Of a stretch of DNA of 6,290 nt, positions 1 through 4,841 are shown one piece after another; positions within the stretch are counted from its first letter, which is position 1, and every line of letters begins with the position of its first letter. The notes under the pieces are model-generated. The model did not search any database. It was not told the DNA's origin and was given only the letters and a program-made list of their open reading frames with translations. Position numbers and translations under genes: made by a program. The DNA comes from an uncultured Sulfurimonas sp. (GTDB lineage: Bacteria > Campylobacterota > Campylobacteria > Campylobacterales > Sulfurimonadaceae). Where the stretch lies: NCBI GenBank assembly GCA_937914675.1, contig CALDOC010000213.1, positions 1-6,290 of the forward strand. The letters run 5' to 3'.

Positions 1-105
1 AGAATAGAAGACGATATTTTAGTGACAAAAGATGGATTTGAAAATTTGTCGGCGGAGATCGCTAAAAGCGTGGAAGAGATAGAAAGTTTGTCAAGTGACA
101 ATTAA
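1..105 (+). CDS. Xaa-Pro aminopeptidase-like M24 peptidase, C-terminal fragment
   Basis: Frame 1 is open from the window edge to the TAA at 103-105 and gives the last 34 residues of a protein that begins outside the window. The stretch R-I-E-D-D-I-L-V-T-K-D-G-F-E-N-L-S is the characteristic end of the pita-bread fold of M24 metallopeptidases (PepP/PepQ-type proline peptidases). There the Glu of the R-I-E-D motif is the last metal ligand of the dinuclear centre. Such enzymes are cytoplasmic and remove N-terminal residues that precede proline. After the fold comes a short acidic, Ser-rich tail. The family is assigned from this motif alone; which M24 subfamily it belongs to cannot be decided from the fragment. 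The stop codon lies inside a hairpin shared with the convergent gene. Confidence 0.72.
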   Translation, partial: RIEDDILVTKDGFENLSAEIAKSVEEIESLSSDN

Positions 106-131
106 GTTAAAATATTACTTTTAACTTAATT
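100..131. terminator. Bidirectional terminator-like hairpin holding both stop codons
   Basis: Two 13-base arms, 100-112 and 119-131, are perfect reverse complements around a 6-base loop (tattac). The stem is almost pure A/T, with one G-C pair. The TAA of the upstream plus-strand gene (103-105) lies in the left arm and the TAA of the minus-strand gene (126-128) in the right arm. The arms carry runs of A and T in both directions, so the structure could end transcription from both sides. The low GC of the stem and the lack of a long U run make termination strength uncertain. Confidence 0.6.
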
Positions 132-557
132 ATTACTATACGTCCATCCAGTCAAACTATGCTCTTTTGCTTCGCTAAAGTTATCCGAATCTGCTAAAAA
201 GTCCATGACGAACATCACGGCGTAAGGGATGCTTCTTTGGTCTTTTGGGTCTACCAACAACATCGGCATTTCTGTGTCTTGCGCGGGATTTACCGAAAAA
301 CCAACAGGCATCAACTGGCTCATGAGTTTCTCGGGTTTGCCAATGGAATTTTCATCAAGAAACTTCTCAAGAACGGCGTTTTGAATCTCTTTTGGCAGAT
401 TCTCGTCCGTATTTAAAAAGATGGTAAAGTGGATAGGAGTGTCTTTAAACTTATCCGGAGCGGGAGCCGCCATGATGACGTATTCTACGTTTTCTAAATG
501 TTTTTTAATCTCTAGCGGTTCTAAATAGGTCTCTGTTTGTATCGCTTTTGCTTCCAT
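126..557 (-). CDS. Conserved-looking hypothetical protein, 143 aa, unassigned
   Basis: I do not recognise this family. It encodes 143 residues with no signal peptide, no convincing membrane segment and no cysteine, so it is probably a soluble cytoplasmic protein. It is rich in Asp/Glu and in Met-Pro pairs (for example L-M-P-V-G-F near 82-87 and E-M-P-M-L-L near 97-102). Predicted secondary structure by eye is mixed alpha/beta: strands near 24-30 and 42-48, a helix near 54-69, a strand near 99-103, and a hydrophobic helix near 112-122 (A-V-M-F-V-M-D-F-L). The ATG at 555-557 is supported by a GAGAGAAG Shine-Dalgarno-like stretch about 10 bases upstream. A TATAAA box at 583-588 on the minus strand would give a leader of about 19 bases. 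It is divergent from the GGDEF gene and convergent with the peptidase gene, so it is probably monocistronic. Even composition and a good start make it a real gene. Confidence 0.8.
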   Translation of the reverse strand: MEAKAIQTETYLEPLEIKKHLENVEYVIMAAPAPDKFKDTPIHFTIFLNTDENLPKEIQNAVLEKFLDENSIGKPEKLMSQLMPVGFSVNPAQDTEMPMLLVDPKDQRSIPYAVMFVMDFLADSDNFSEAKEHSLTGWTYSNN

Positions 558-582
558 TTTTTATAACTTCTCTCATATTTTA

Positions 583-588
583 TTTATA
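583..588 (-). promoter_or_regulatory. Putative -10 box for the 143-aa gene
   Basis: On the minus strand this reads TATAAA in an AT-rich context, 25 bases before the ATG at 557, which suits a housekeeping promoter. No -35 box is evident; Campylobacterota sigma-70 promoters often lack one. Confidence 0.4.
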
Positions 589-608
589 AACGCAATTTTA
601 CCTTGAAA

Positions 609-624
609 TGGTATAGGATATGCT
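609..624 (+). promoter_or_regulatory. Putative sigma-54 (-24/-12) promoter for the GGDEF gene
   Basis: The sequence TGG(T)A...ATGCTT places GG at 610-611 and GC at 622-623, exactly 10 bases apart, which is the invariant spacing of sigma-54 promoters (TGGCAC-N5-TTGCW). Four further consensus positions match (T and A near -24; T before GC and T after it), while the C residues after GG are missing. Transcription would begin near 635, leaving a leader of about 29 bases before the ATG at 664. The same stretch contains TATAGGAT, which could act as a weak sigma-70 -10 box, so the assignment is tentative. Confidence 0.35.
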
Positions 625-637
625 TAGGGATTCCTAA
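624..637. repeat. Short inverted repeat TTAGG-GATT-CCTAA
   Basis: Five-base arms (624-628 and 633-637) flank GATT, making a nearly palindromic 14-mer just downstream of the putative -12 element and over the expected transcription start of the GGDEF gene. It could be an operator or a leader hairpin. It is short enough to be chance. Confidence 0.2.
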
Positions 638-663
638 CTAAACCAGAAGACCATGGGGGCGTT

Positions 664-1920
664 ATGCAATTTATAGAAGCGTTAAAACTAAAAAGCAAAC
701 TATTTTTTCTTTTTCTCTTAATAACCATGGGGCTTGTAACGGTTGGCGTCATGGGAACTATGAATATCAACGCCATGAAGAAAAACATGGACGCGCTTTA
801 TTTTGGTTCTTTGGTTCCCGTCACCGAGTTAAACGACGTTATGCATACTTACACTAGCAGTTTATCCCGAACCGTTTATAAGTCTAGCAGACATGAAATA
901 AGCCCTAGCTCAATAGCGTCGGAGATTGAAAACGCTCTATTTAACGTCAATGTAAAGTGGAAAAGTTACGTGTCTCATTATAAGAGAGAGGATGAACTAC
1001 AATACGTGGATTACGCGTCGCTAGAAATAGAGTCCGCCAATAGTTATTTTAGACTTATTCTAAAAGCCGCCTTAGATGGAAAAGATTTAAGCTCCATATC
1101 AATCAATCAATTGGAAAAGAGGGTTGAACATGTGGCGTCGGTGGTGCAAAAATTGATTACGTATGAAGTGAGCGTAGCGCAGTATGAAAGAAAAAACTTT
1201 TTAAATAAGTATGACTCGACCGTTAATCAGTTAGGCGTCGCTCTCTTTATAATCATCATCGCAATTTTAATGATATCTTGGCATGTATTTACCAGTATTC
1301 AACAAGACCATACAAGATTGGAAGTAGCTGCGAAAAAGTTAAAAAGAATAAATAAGAAATTAGAAAACGTCTCATATACCGACTCTTTAACGTCTTTGCA
1401 CAATAGAAGATATTTTAATCTCGTGTATGAAAAAGAGTTAAAACAAGCGAAACGCGATAAAAGTTACATCACTTTCATGATGCTAGACATAGACTACTTT
1501 AAGCAGTACAACGATACCTATGGTCATCTTCAAGGCGACGTTGCGTTAAAAGCCGTCGCAAAAGTTTTAAAAGAGACTCTCAAGCGTCCCAATGATTACA
1601 TATTTAGGTTAGGCGGGGAAGAGTTTGGCGTTTTACTCACTAAAACCGACGAGTCCAATAGCGCGAACTTGGCTCGTGACATTTGCAACTCGCTCAGAGC
1701 GAGAGAAATAGAGCATAAAAATTCTCAAGTCAACGACTTTTTAACCATCTCCATAGGCGTCGTCTGCTGCGTGGCGGATGAGGCGTTGGCTGATGAAATT
1801 TTGATTTCTCGCGCTGACGAAATGCTCTACGAAGCTAAAAAAAGTGGGCGAGACATGTACGTGATAACTTCAAACGTTAGCCAAGCGCAGACTCAAATAG
1901 TTGATGAAATTAGCGCTTAG
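664..1920 (+). CDS. Membrane-bound diguanylate cyclase (GGDEF) with periplasmic helical sensor
   Basis: A 418-residue inner-membrane enzyme expected to condense two GTP into cyclic di-GMP. A basic N-terminus leads into membrane segment 1 (about 12-33). Residues about 34-188 are periplasmic and strongly helical, like the four-helix-bundle sensors of chemoreceptors, with T-E-L-N-D near 54-58. Segment 2 is at about 189-208, followed by a short charged coiled-coil linker (212-236) and no HAMP domain. The GGDEF domain covers about 237-402. Visible active-site features are metal-binding D275 in L-D-I-D-Y-F-K, N283 and D292 for guanine recognition, and G-G-E-E-F at 317-321. The inhibitory I-site R308-x-x-D311 lies exactly five residues before GGEEF, so product inhibition is expected. 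The end, R-A-D-E-M-L-Y-E-A-K-K-S-G-R, is canonical. There is no EAL or receiver domain. The ATG at 664 is the first in frame; its ribosome site is weak (AGAAGA about 20 bases before, GGGGGCG closer). The sensor ligand is unknown. Confidence 0.95.
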   Translation: MQFIEALKLKSKLFFLFLLITMGLVTVGVMGTMNINAMKKNMDALYFGSLVPVTELNDVMHTYTSSLSRTVYKSSRHEISPSSIASEIENALFNVNVKWKSYVSHYKREDELQYVDYASLEIESANSYFRLILKAALDGKDLSSISINQLEKRVEHVASVVQKLITYEVSVAQYERKNFLNKYDSTVNQLGVALFIIIIAILMISWHVFTSIQQDHTRLEVAAKKLKRINKKLENVSYTDSLTSLHNRRYFNLVYEKELKQAKRDKSYITFMMLDIDYFKQYNDTYGHLQGDVALKAVAKVLKETLKRPNDYIFRLGGEEFGVLLTKTDESNSANLARDICNSLRAREIEHKNSQVNDFLTISIGVVCCVADEALADEILISRADEMLYEAKKSGRDMYVITSNVSQAQTQIVDEISA

Positions 1921-1929
1921 CGCAATTTC
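1906..1929. terminator. Hairpin between convergent GGDEF and modC genes
   Basis: GAAATT-A-GCGC (1906-1916) pairs with GCGC-AATTTC (1920-1929) around a TTA loop, with one bulged A at 1912. It fills the entire 9-bp gap and includes the TAG stop (1918-1920) of the plus-strand gene. It abuts the modC stop, which is the complement of 1930-1932. The U tract is short on both sides, so a bidirectional terminator is likely but not certain. The core is also a tandem TTAGCGC repeat (1910-1923). Confidence 0.5.
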
Positions 1930-2784
1930 TTAGAGATGGCTCAAAGATGGAGCGAACGCTTTTGTGCTCACATGAACCATTTCACCCTCTACAAAAGTAG
2001 AAGCTTCCTCTTCATCGAGTACGATTTCGACTATTTGCTGGCCAATGGCGACAATGGCTATGTTGATAATGTCAGCTTTTATAATTTCGAGAAGTTCCCC
2101 CGTAAGTGAAAATTTTTGACTTCCTTGCGTTTTTAGGAGAACGTCCTTTGGCGAGCCGTCTTGAACGATTTTTCCTTGGTTTAACATGACGACTCGCGAA
2201 GCTAGCCTATAAATTTCGCTAGGATCATGACTTACCATAATGGTCGTAGTGCCAAACTCTTTGTGAAGCGCCAAAATGTCATGTTGGAGTTTGCTTCTCA
2301 TGGATGGGTCGAGCGCCGAGAGGGGTTCATCCATAAGTAGAAGTTTAGGGCGTTTCATAAAGGCTCTACACAACGAGACTCTCTGTTTTTGACCGCCGCT
2401 GAGAGTGTTTGGCAGGCGTTTTCTAAGTTCACCGAGTCCAGTGAGCTCAAGTAGATGCGAAGCGAGTTGTCTGTCTTTTTGAACGTAGAGCAGATTCTCT
2501 TCTACGCTCATGTTGGCAAAGAGCGCGTAGTCTTGAAACACAAAACCAATGCCGCGTTTTTGAGTCGCCAAAGAATTTGTTGCGTCTAACCAAATCTCAT
2601 TCGAAACCTTAATCGTGCCATTTGCGTTTTCAAGCCCAGCCAAGACGCGAAGCAGCGTTGTTTTGCCACTGCCGCTTTGTCCTGCAATGGCAACAAATTC
2701 ATGCTCTTTGATTGAGAGAGCGACGTCTAGCTCCATCTCTCCGATACTCCCTTGCAGCGTTTTAGTGACGTTTACGTCTATCAT
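1930..2784 (-). CDS. modC: Molybdate ABC transporter ATP-binding protein ModC
   Basis: A 284-residue ABC ATPase that would power molybdate import with ModB at the inner membrane. All nucleotide-binding motifs are intact: Walker A G-Q-S-G-S-G-K-T at 35-42, Q-loop Q84 in F-V-F-Q-D-Y-A-L-F, signature L-S-G-G-Q at 128-132, Walker B L-L-L-M-D-E-P at 148-154, D-loop S-A-L-D at 156-159 and switch H186. Residues about 226-284 form a single TOBE/Mop-like module ending in V-S-T-K-A-F-A-P-S. It is shorter than E. coli ModC (about 352 residues, with two Mop modules). The ATG overlaps the modB stop as ATGA (2781-2784) and is preceded by GGGAG at 2792-2796 with 7-base spacing, so translation is coupled and the start is secure. 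It is the last gene of the operon. Tungstate or sulfate as substrate is less likely, given the ModB partner. Confidence 0.93.
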   Translation of the reverse strand: MIDVNVTKTLQGSIGEMELDVALSIKEHEFVAIAGQSGSGKTTLLRVLAGLENANGTIKVSNEIWLDATNSLATQKRGIGFVFQDYALFANMSVEENLLYVQKDRQLASHLLELTGLGELRKRLPNTLSGGQKQRVSLCRAFMKRPKLLLMDEPLSALDPSMRSKLQHDILALHKEFGTTTIMVSHDPSEIYRLASRVVMLNQGKIVQDGSPKDVLLKTQGSQKFSLTGELLEIIKADIINIAIVAIGQQIVEIVLDEEEASTFVEGEMVHVSTKAFAPSLSHL

Positions 2785-3464
2785 GAAGAGACTCCCAATC
2801 GTTTGTTGTGGTGGAGGTTAAACATATACACGCCAAGTAAAACCGTGAAACTCAGCGTGATCATGATGGCGCTGTAAACATGAGCCTGAGAATAGTCCAT
2901 AATTTCAACCATCTCATAGATAGCCACGGAAGCCACTTTTGTCTCCCCTGGAATAGAACCGCCAACCATCAACACAACGCCAAACTCTCCAACCGTATGC
3001 GCGAAGGTGATGATGAGAGCCGTCATGAGAGCGGGTTTTATGTTTGGAAGCGCTACAAAGTAGAGCGTTTGCAGTTTGCTTTTTCCAGCGATATAAGAAG
3101 CTTCAAGCATGTTTTTGTTGAGCGATTCAAAACCGCCTTGTAGAGGTTGTACCATAAAAGGAAAAGAGTAAAAACAACTAGCGATGACAAGCCCAGTAAA
3201 GTTAAACACAAGCTTCACGCCAAAAGTCTCTTCAAAAAAAGCGCCAATCGGCGAGTTGTGGGAGAGGGCGTAAAGTATGTAAAACCCTAGCACGGAGGGC
3301 GGAAGAACTATGGGAAGCGATACGACGGCTTCGACAAAAGGTTTGCATTTGCATCTCGTCTGACTCAACCACCAACCAACCGGCATAGCTACGATGAAAA
3401 GAATCAACGTCGTCATTGCAGCTAGTTTAAAGGATAGAAAAAAGGGTTCTAAATCTAATTCCAT
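2781..3464 (-). CDS. modB: Molybdate ABC transporter permease ModB
   Basis: A 227-residue membrane protein of the BPD-type ABC permease family, of normal ModB length. By eye about five membrane segments are visible (near 12-34, 46-67, 88-107, 147-168 and 196-216). The ModB-typical S-L-P-I-V-L-P-P-S-V-L-G-F-Y motif is at 49-62, and T-V-G-E-F-G-V-V-L-M-V-G-G is at 157-169, followed by I-P-G-E-T. The cytoplasmic EAA coupling loop, E-A-S-Y-I-A-G with L-P at its end, is at 121-140 and would dock on ModC. The start ATG (3462-3464) overlaps the preceding stop by one base (TAATG) and has GGAG at 3470-3473 with 5-base spacing. The permease would normally receive molybdate from a periplasmic ModA, which is not intact in this window. 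Confidence 0.94.
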   Translation of the reverse strand: MELDLEPFFLSFKLAAMTTLILFIVAMPVGWWLSQTRCKCKPFVEAVVSLPIVLPPSVLGFYILYALSHNSPIGAFFEETFGVKLVFNFTGLVIASCFYSFPFMVQPLQGGFESLNKNMLEASYIAGKSKLQTLYFVALPNIKPALMTALIITFAHTVGEFGVVLMVGGSIPGETKVASVAIYEMVEIMDYSQAHVYSAIMITLSFTVLLGVYMFNLHHNKRLGVSS

Positions 3465-3862
3465 TATGACTCCAACTCTAAAACGGAAAGCTCACTAGCC
3501 TTAATGAGCGCGACTATCTTATCTCCAACCTCTATGTCCATCTCAAGCGCCGAAGCAAGCGTCGTTATACTCTCTAAAATTGAATCGTTAAAGCTCAATT
3601 TAACGCTACAAAGAAGCGAACCTTTGTTAAGCTTTTCAACAACGCAGTTGAGTTGATTTGACATGCTAATCATGCCTGAGAGATTTTTTGCCAATGCGAT
3701 ATTTGTGGCTTTTGCTCCTAGCGTCACTTTACTGCCGACTTCGATGGGGACGTTGAGTCCCAACGCCATCATACGCAAGGGCTGATTGTCCGCTTCAAAC
3801 GATACAACGCTAAGATAGTCAATAGTCTCTATTTTTGTTACAACCGCTTTGATGTGATTCAT
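3464..3862 (-). CDS. Di-Mop (TOBE-domain) molybdate-binding protein
   Basis: A 132-residue soluble protein made almost entirely of two TOBE/Mop-type modules. Module 1 (about 1-60) ends in V-G-S-K-V-T-L-G-A-K-A-T-N-I-A-L-A-K, a typical TOBE ending. Module 2 (about 64-130) starts I-S-M-S-N-Q-L and ends V-G-D-K-I-V-A-L-I-K-A-S-E-L, the classic Mop signature. Such cytoplasmic proteins bind molybdate or tungstate and may store it or regulate its uptake. By gene order it corresponds to Cj0302c of Campylobacter jejuni, which lies between modA and modB. No DNA-binding helix-turn-helix is present, so it is not full ModE. The ATG at 3860-3862 has no good Shine-Dalgarno, but overlaps the stop of an upstream 21-codon ORF as ATGA, suggesting that its translation depends on that ORF. 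modB follows with a 1-bp overlap. Confidence 0.88.
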   Translation of the reverse strand: MNHIKAVVTKIETIDYLSVVSFEADNQPLRMMALGLNVPIEVGSKVTLGAKATNIALAKNLSGMISMSNQLNCVVEKLNKGSLLCSVKLSFNDSILESITTLASALEMDIEVGDKIVALIKASELSVLELES

Positions 3863-3924
3863 GGAAGGTTATATCCATATTTTGTAAAAACTTTGAATAA
3901 GAGGGTTAATAATATTTTTCGCAT
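3859..3924 (-). pseudogene. Possible internally deleted modA remnant (21-codon ORF)
   Basis: ATG is at 3922-3924 and TGA at 3859-3861. The peptide begins M-R-K-I-L-L-T-L-L-F, like the n- and h-region of a signal peptide. It ends K-V-F-T-K-Y-G-Y-N-L-P, which resembles the common C-terminal end of ModA molybdate-binding proteins (xxFxKYGF/Y). Its stop overlaps the start of the Mop gene as ATGA, the arrangement expected of a complete upstream operon gene, and modA occupies this place in C. jejuni. Inference: a large in-frame deletion removed the body of modA and left both ends. Alternatives are a true leader peptide, a deletion made during assembly, or chance. The reading frame itself is certain; its meaning is not. 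Confidence 0.5.
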
Positions 3925-3929
3925 TTTTT

Positions 3930-3935
3930 ATTATA
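3930..3935 (-). promoter_or_regulatory. Putative -10 box of the mod operon
   Basis: A perfect TATAAT on the minus strand, preceded by AAGG. Its expected start point falls at about 3923, practically on the ATG of the 21-codon ORF. If used, that ORF would be leaderless, while the Mop gene would have about 61 bases of leader. No -35 box is seen. Confidence 0.5.
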
Positions 3936-3968
3936 CCTTATCAATGGAAAGATTGGATAAAGAAGAAA

Positions 3969-3987
3969 ATAAACAATTCTCATTATG
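3969..3987. promoter_or_regulatory. Weak Fur-box-like sequence
   Basis: The minus strand, CATAATGAGAATTGTTTAT, matches about 12 of 19 positions of the Fur consensus GATAATGATAATCATTATC; the left half is good and the right half poor. It lies between the mod and ymdB-like promoters, where a repressor could affect either. In an AT-rich genome such a match may be chance. Confidence 0.18.
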
Positions 3988-3990
3988 GCA
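3982..3990 (-). promoter_or_regulatory. Alternative extended -10 (TGCCATAAT) for the mod operon
   Basis: The minus strand reads TGC-CATAAT, an extended -10 with five of six hexamer matches. Transcription would start near 3975, giving the 21-codon ORF a leader of about 50 bases. Its AAGG, 11 bases before the ATG (3936-3939), could then serve as a ribosome site. Confidence 0.3.
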
Positions 3991-3999
3991 AATAAACTT

Positions 4000-4008
4000 T
4001 GCTATAAT
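4000..4008 (+). promoter_or_regulatory. Extended -10 promoter of the ymdB-like gene
   Basis: TGC-TATAAT occurs at 4000-4008, with TATAAT at 4003-4008: a perfect -10 hexamer with the TGn extension and no clear -35. Transcription from about 4015 gives a leader of about 17 bases before the ATG at 4032. The leader has only a weak ribosome site (AAAGAA). Confidence 0.6.
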
Positions 4009-4031
4009 TTCAAAAAAATTAAAGAATTAAA

Positions 4032-4841
4032 ATGAGAATAGCTTTTATAGGCGACATAGTCGGAAAACCAGGTCGAGACATGCTTAAATCGCATTTGTCT
4101 AAAGTTAGAAAAGAACATGAAATTGATTTTGTAATAGCGAATTATGAAAACGCGTCCCATGGTTTTGGTCTTACCATGAGCAACGCAAGCGAGCTTTTTT
4201 CTTGTGGCGTGGACGTCATGACTGGGGGAAATCACTCTTGGGACAAAAAAGACGTAATCGCTTTGTTTGACACTCATGAGATACTTCGTCCACACAATTA
4301 TCCCGATGAGGTAGCTGGAACGGGATGCAAAGTTTACGACATAGGCGATGAAAAGTTGGCGGTGCTTAATCTTATGGGACACTTTTCAATGCCTTATTGC
4401 GACAACGCTTTTAGATGCGCCAACGAGACGGTGAAAAGTTTAAAAGGGGAGGGCGTTGAAAATATATTTATAGACTTTCACGCGGAAGCGACGAGTGAAA
4501 AACGCGGCATGATGATGATGCTTCAAGGACAAGTGAGTGGAATTATCGGAACGCACACTCATATAAGCACGGACGATTTCCAGATTGCCCAGGGCACGGC
4601 GTATTTGAGCGACATTGGTCTTAGCGGATGTAGGGACAACGTAATCGGAATGGACGAGAAAGTACCGCTAAAACAGTTTCTTACGGGACTAAAAGGTCAT
4701 TTTGACATTCCAAAAAAATGCAAAAAGATTTTACAAATCGCCATTATGGACATAAGCGATGGAAAGTGCGACTCGGCTTACAAGTTGAAAATTTTTGATG
4801 ATGGACGAGTAGTAAAAAGTGAAGCTTGGATGGAAAATTAA
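4032..4841 (+). CDS. YmdB/TIGR00282-family metallophosphodiesterase
   Basis: A 269-residue cytoplasmic metallophosphoesterase, close in length to Bacillus subtilis YmdB (about 264), which hydrolyses 2',3'-cyclic nucleotides at a dinuclear metal site. The residues used there are all present at matching positions: D8 in G-D-I-V-G, E39 and N40 in Y-E-N-A, N67 and H68 in G-G-N-H-S-W-D, H150 in D-F-H-A-E-A-T-S-E-K, and H175 and H177 in G-T-H-T-H. The family motif S-D-I-G-L-S-G-x-x-D-N-V-I-G-M-D is at 193-208. One departure is Tyr at 38, where the motif is usually A-N-G-E-N-A. There is no signal peptide or membrane segment. The physiological substrate in Campylobacterota is not something I can state. 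The gene stands alone, with its own promoter; its stop overlaps the convergent gene by four bases. The ATG matches the family N-terminus exactly. Confidence 0.93.
   Translation: MRIAFIGDIVGKPGRDMLKSHLSKVRKEHEIDFVIANYENASHGFGLTMSNASELFSCGVDVMTGGNHSWDKKDVIALFDTHEILRPHNYPDEVAGTGCKVYDIGDEKLAVLNLMGHFSMPYCDNAFRCANETVKSLKGEGVENIFIDFHAEATSEKRGMMMMLQGQVSGIIGTHTHISTDDFQIAQGTAYLSDIGLSGCRDNVIGMDEKVPLKQFLTGLKGHFDIPKKCKKILQIAIMDISDGKCDSAYKLKIFDDGRVVKSEAWMEN

Noticed and set aside
653..676. ATG at 653 as an alternative GGDEF start
   Set aside because: It is in another frame and meets TAG after six codons; ATG 664 opens the long frame directly before the basic N-terminus and membrane segment.
2615..3143. 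Plus-strand frames at 2615-2821 and 2880-3143
   Set aside because: They lie antisense to modC and modB, without ribosome sites or recognisable products.
3868..3885. ModE operator-like GTTATAT near the mod genes
   Set aside because: Only one half-site is present; no second inverted half follows at a proper distance, and it lies within the short ORF downstream of the promoter.
3862..3924. Molybdenum cofactor riboswitch in the mod leader
   Set aside because: The leader is about 60 bases, AT-rich and open as a reading frame; no multi-stem structure of the needed size can form.
3987..4003. Sigma-54-like TGGC...TTGC upstream of the ymdB-like gene
   Set aside because: GG (3987-3988) and GC (4001-4002) are 12 bases apart, not the required 10, and a perfect extended TATAAT already explains the promoter.
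4002..4382. Minus-strand 126-codon frame antisense to the ymdB-like gene
   Set aside because: It overlaps a gene with every family motif intact, and its protein has no recognisable features; it is a codon shadow.
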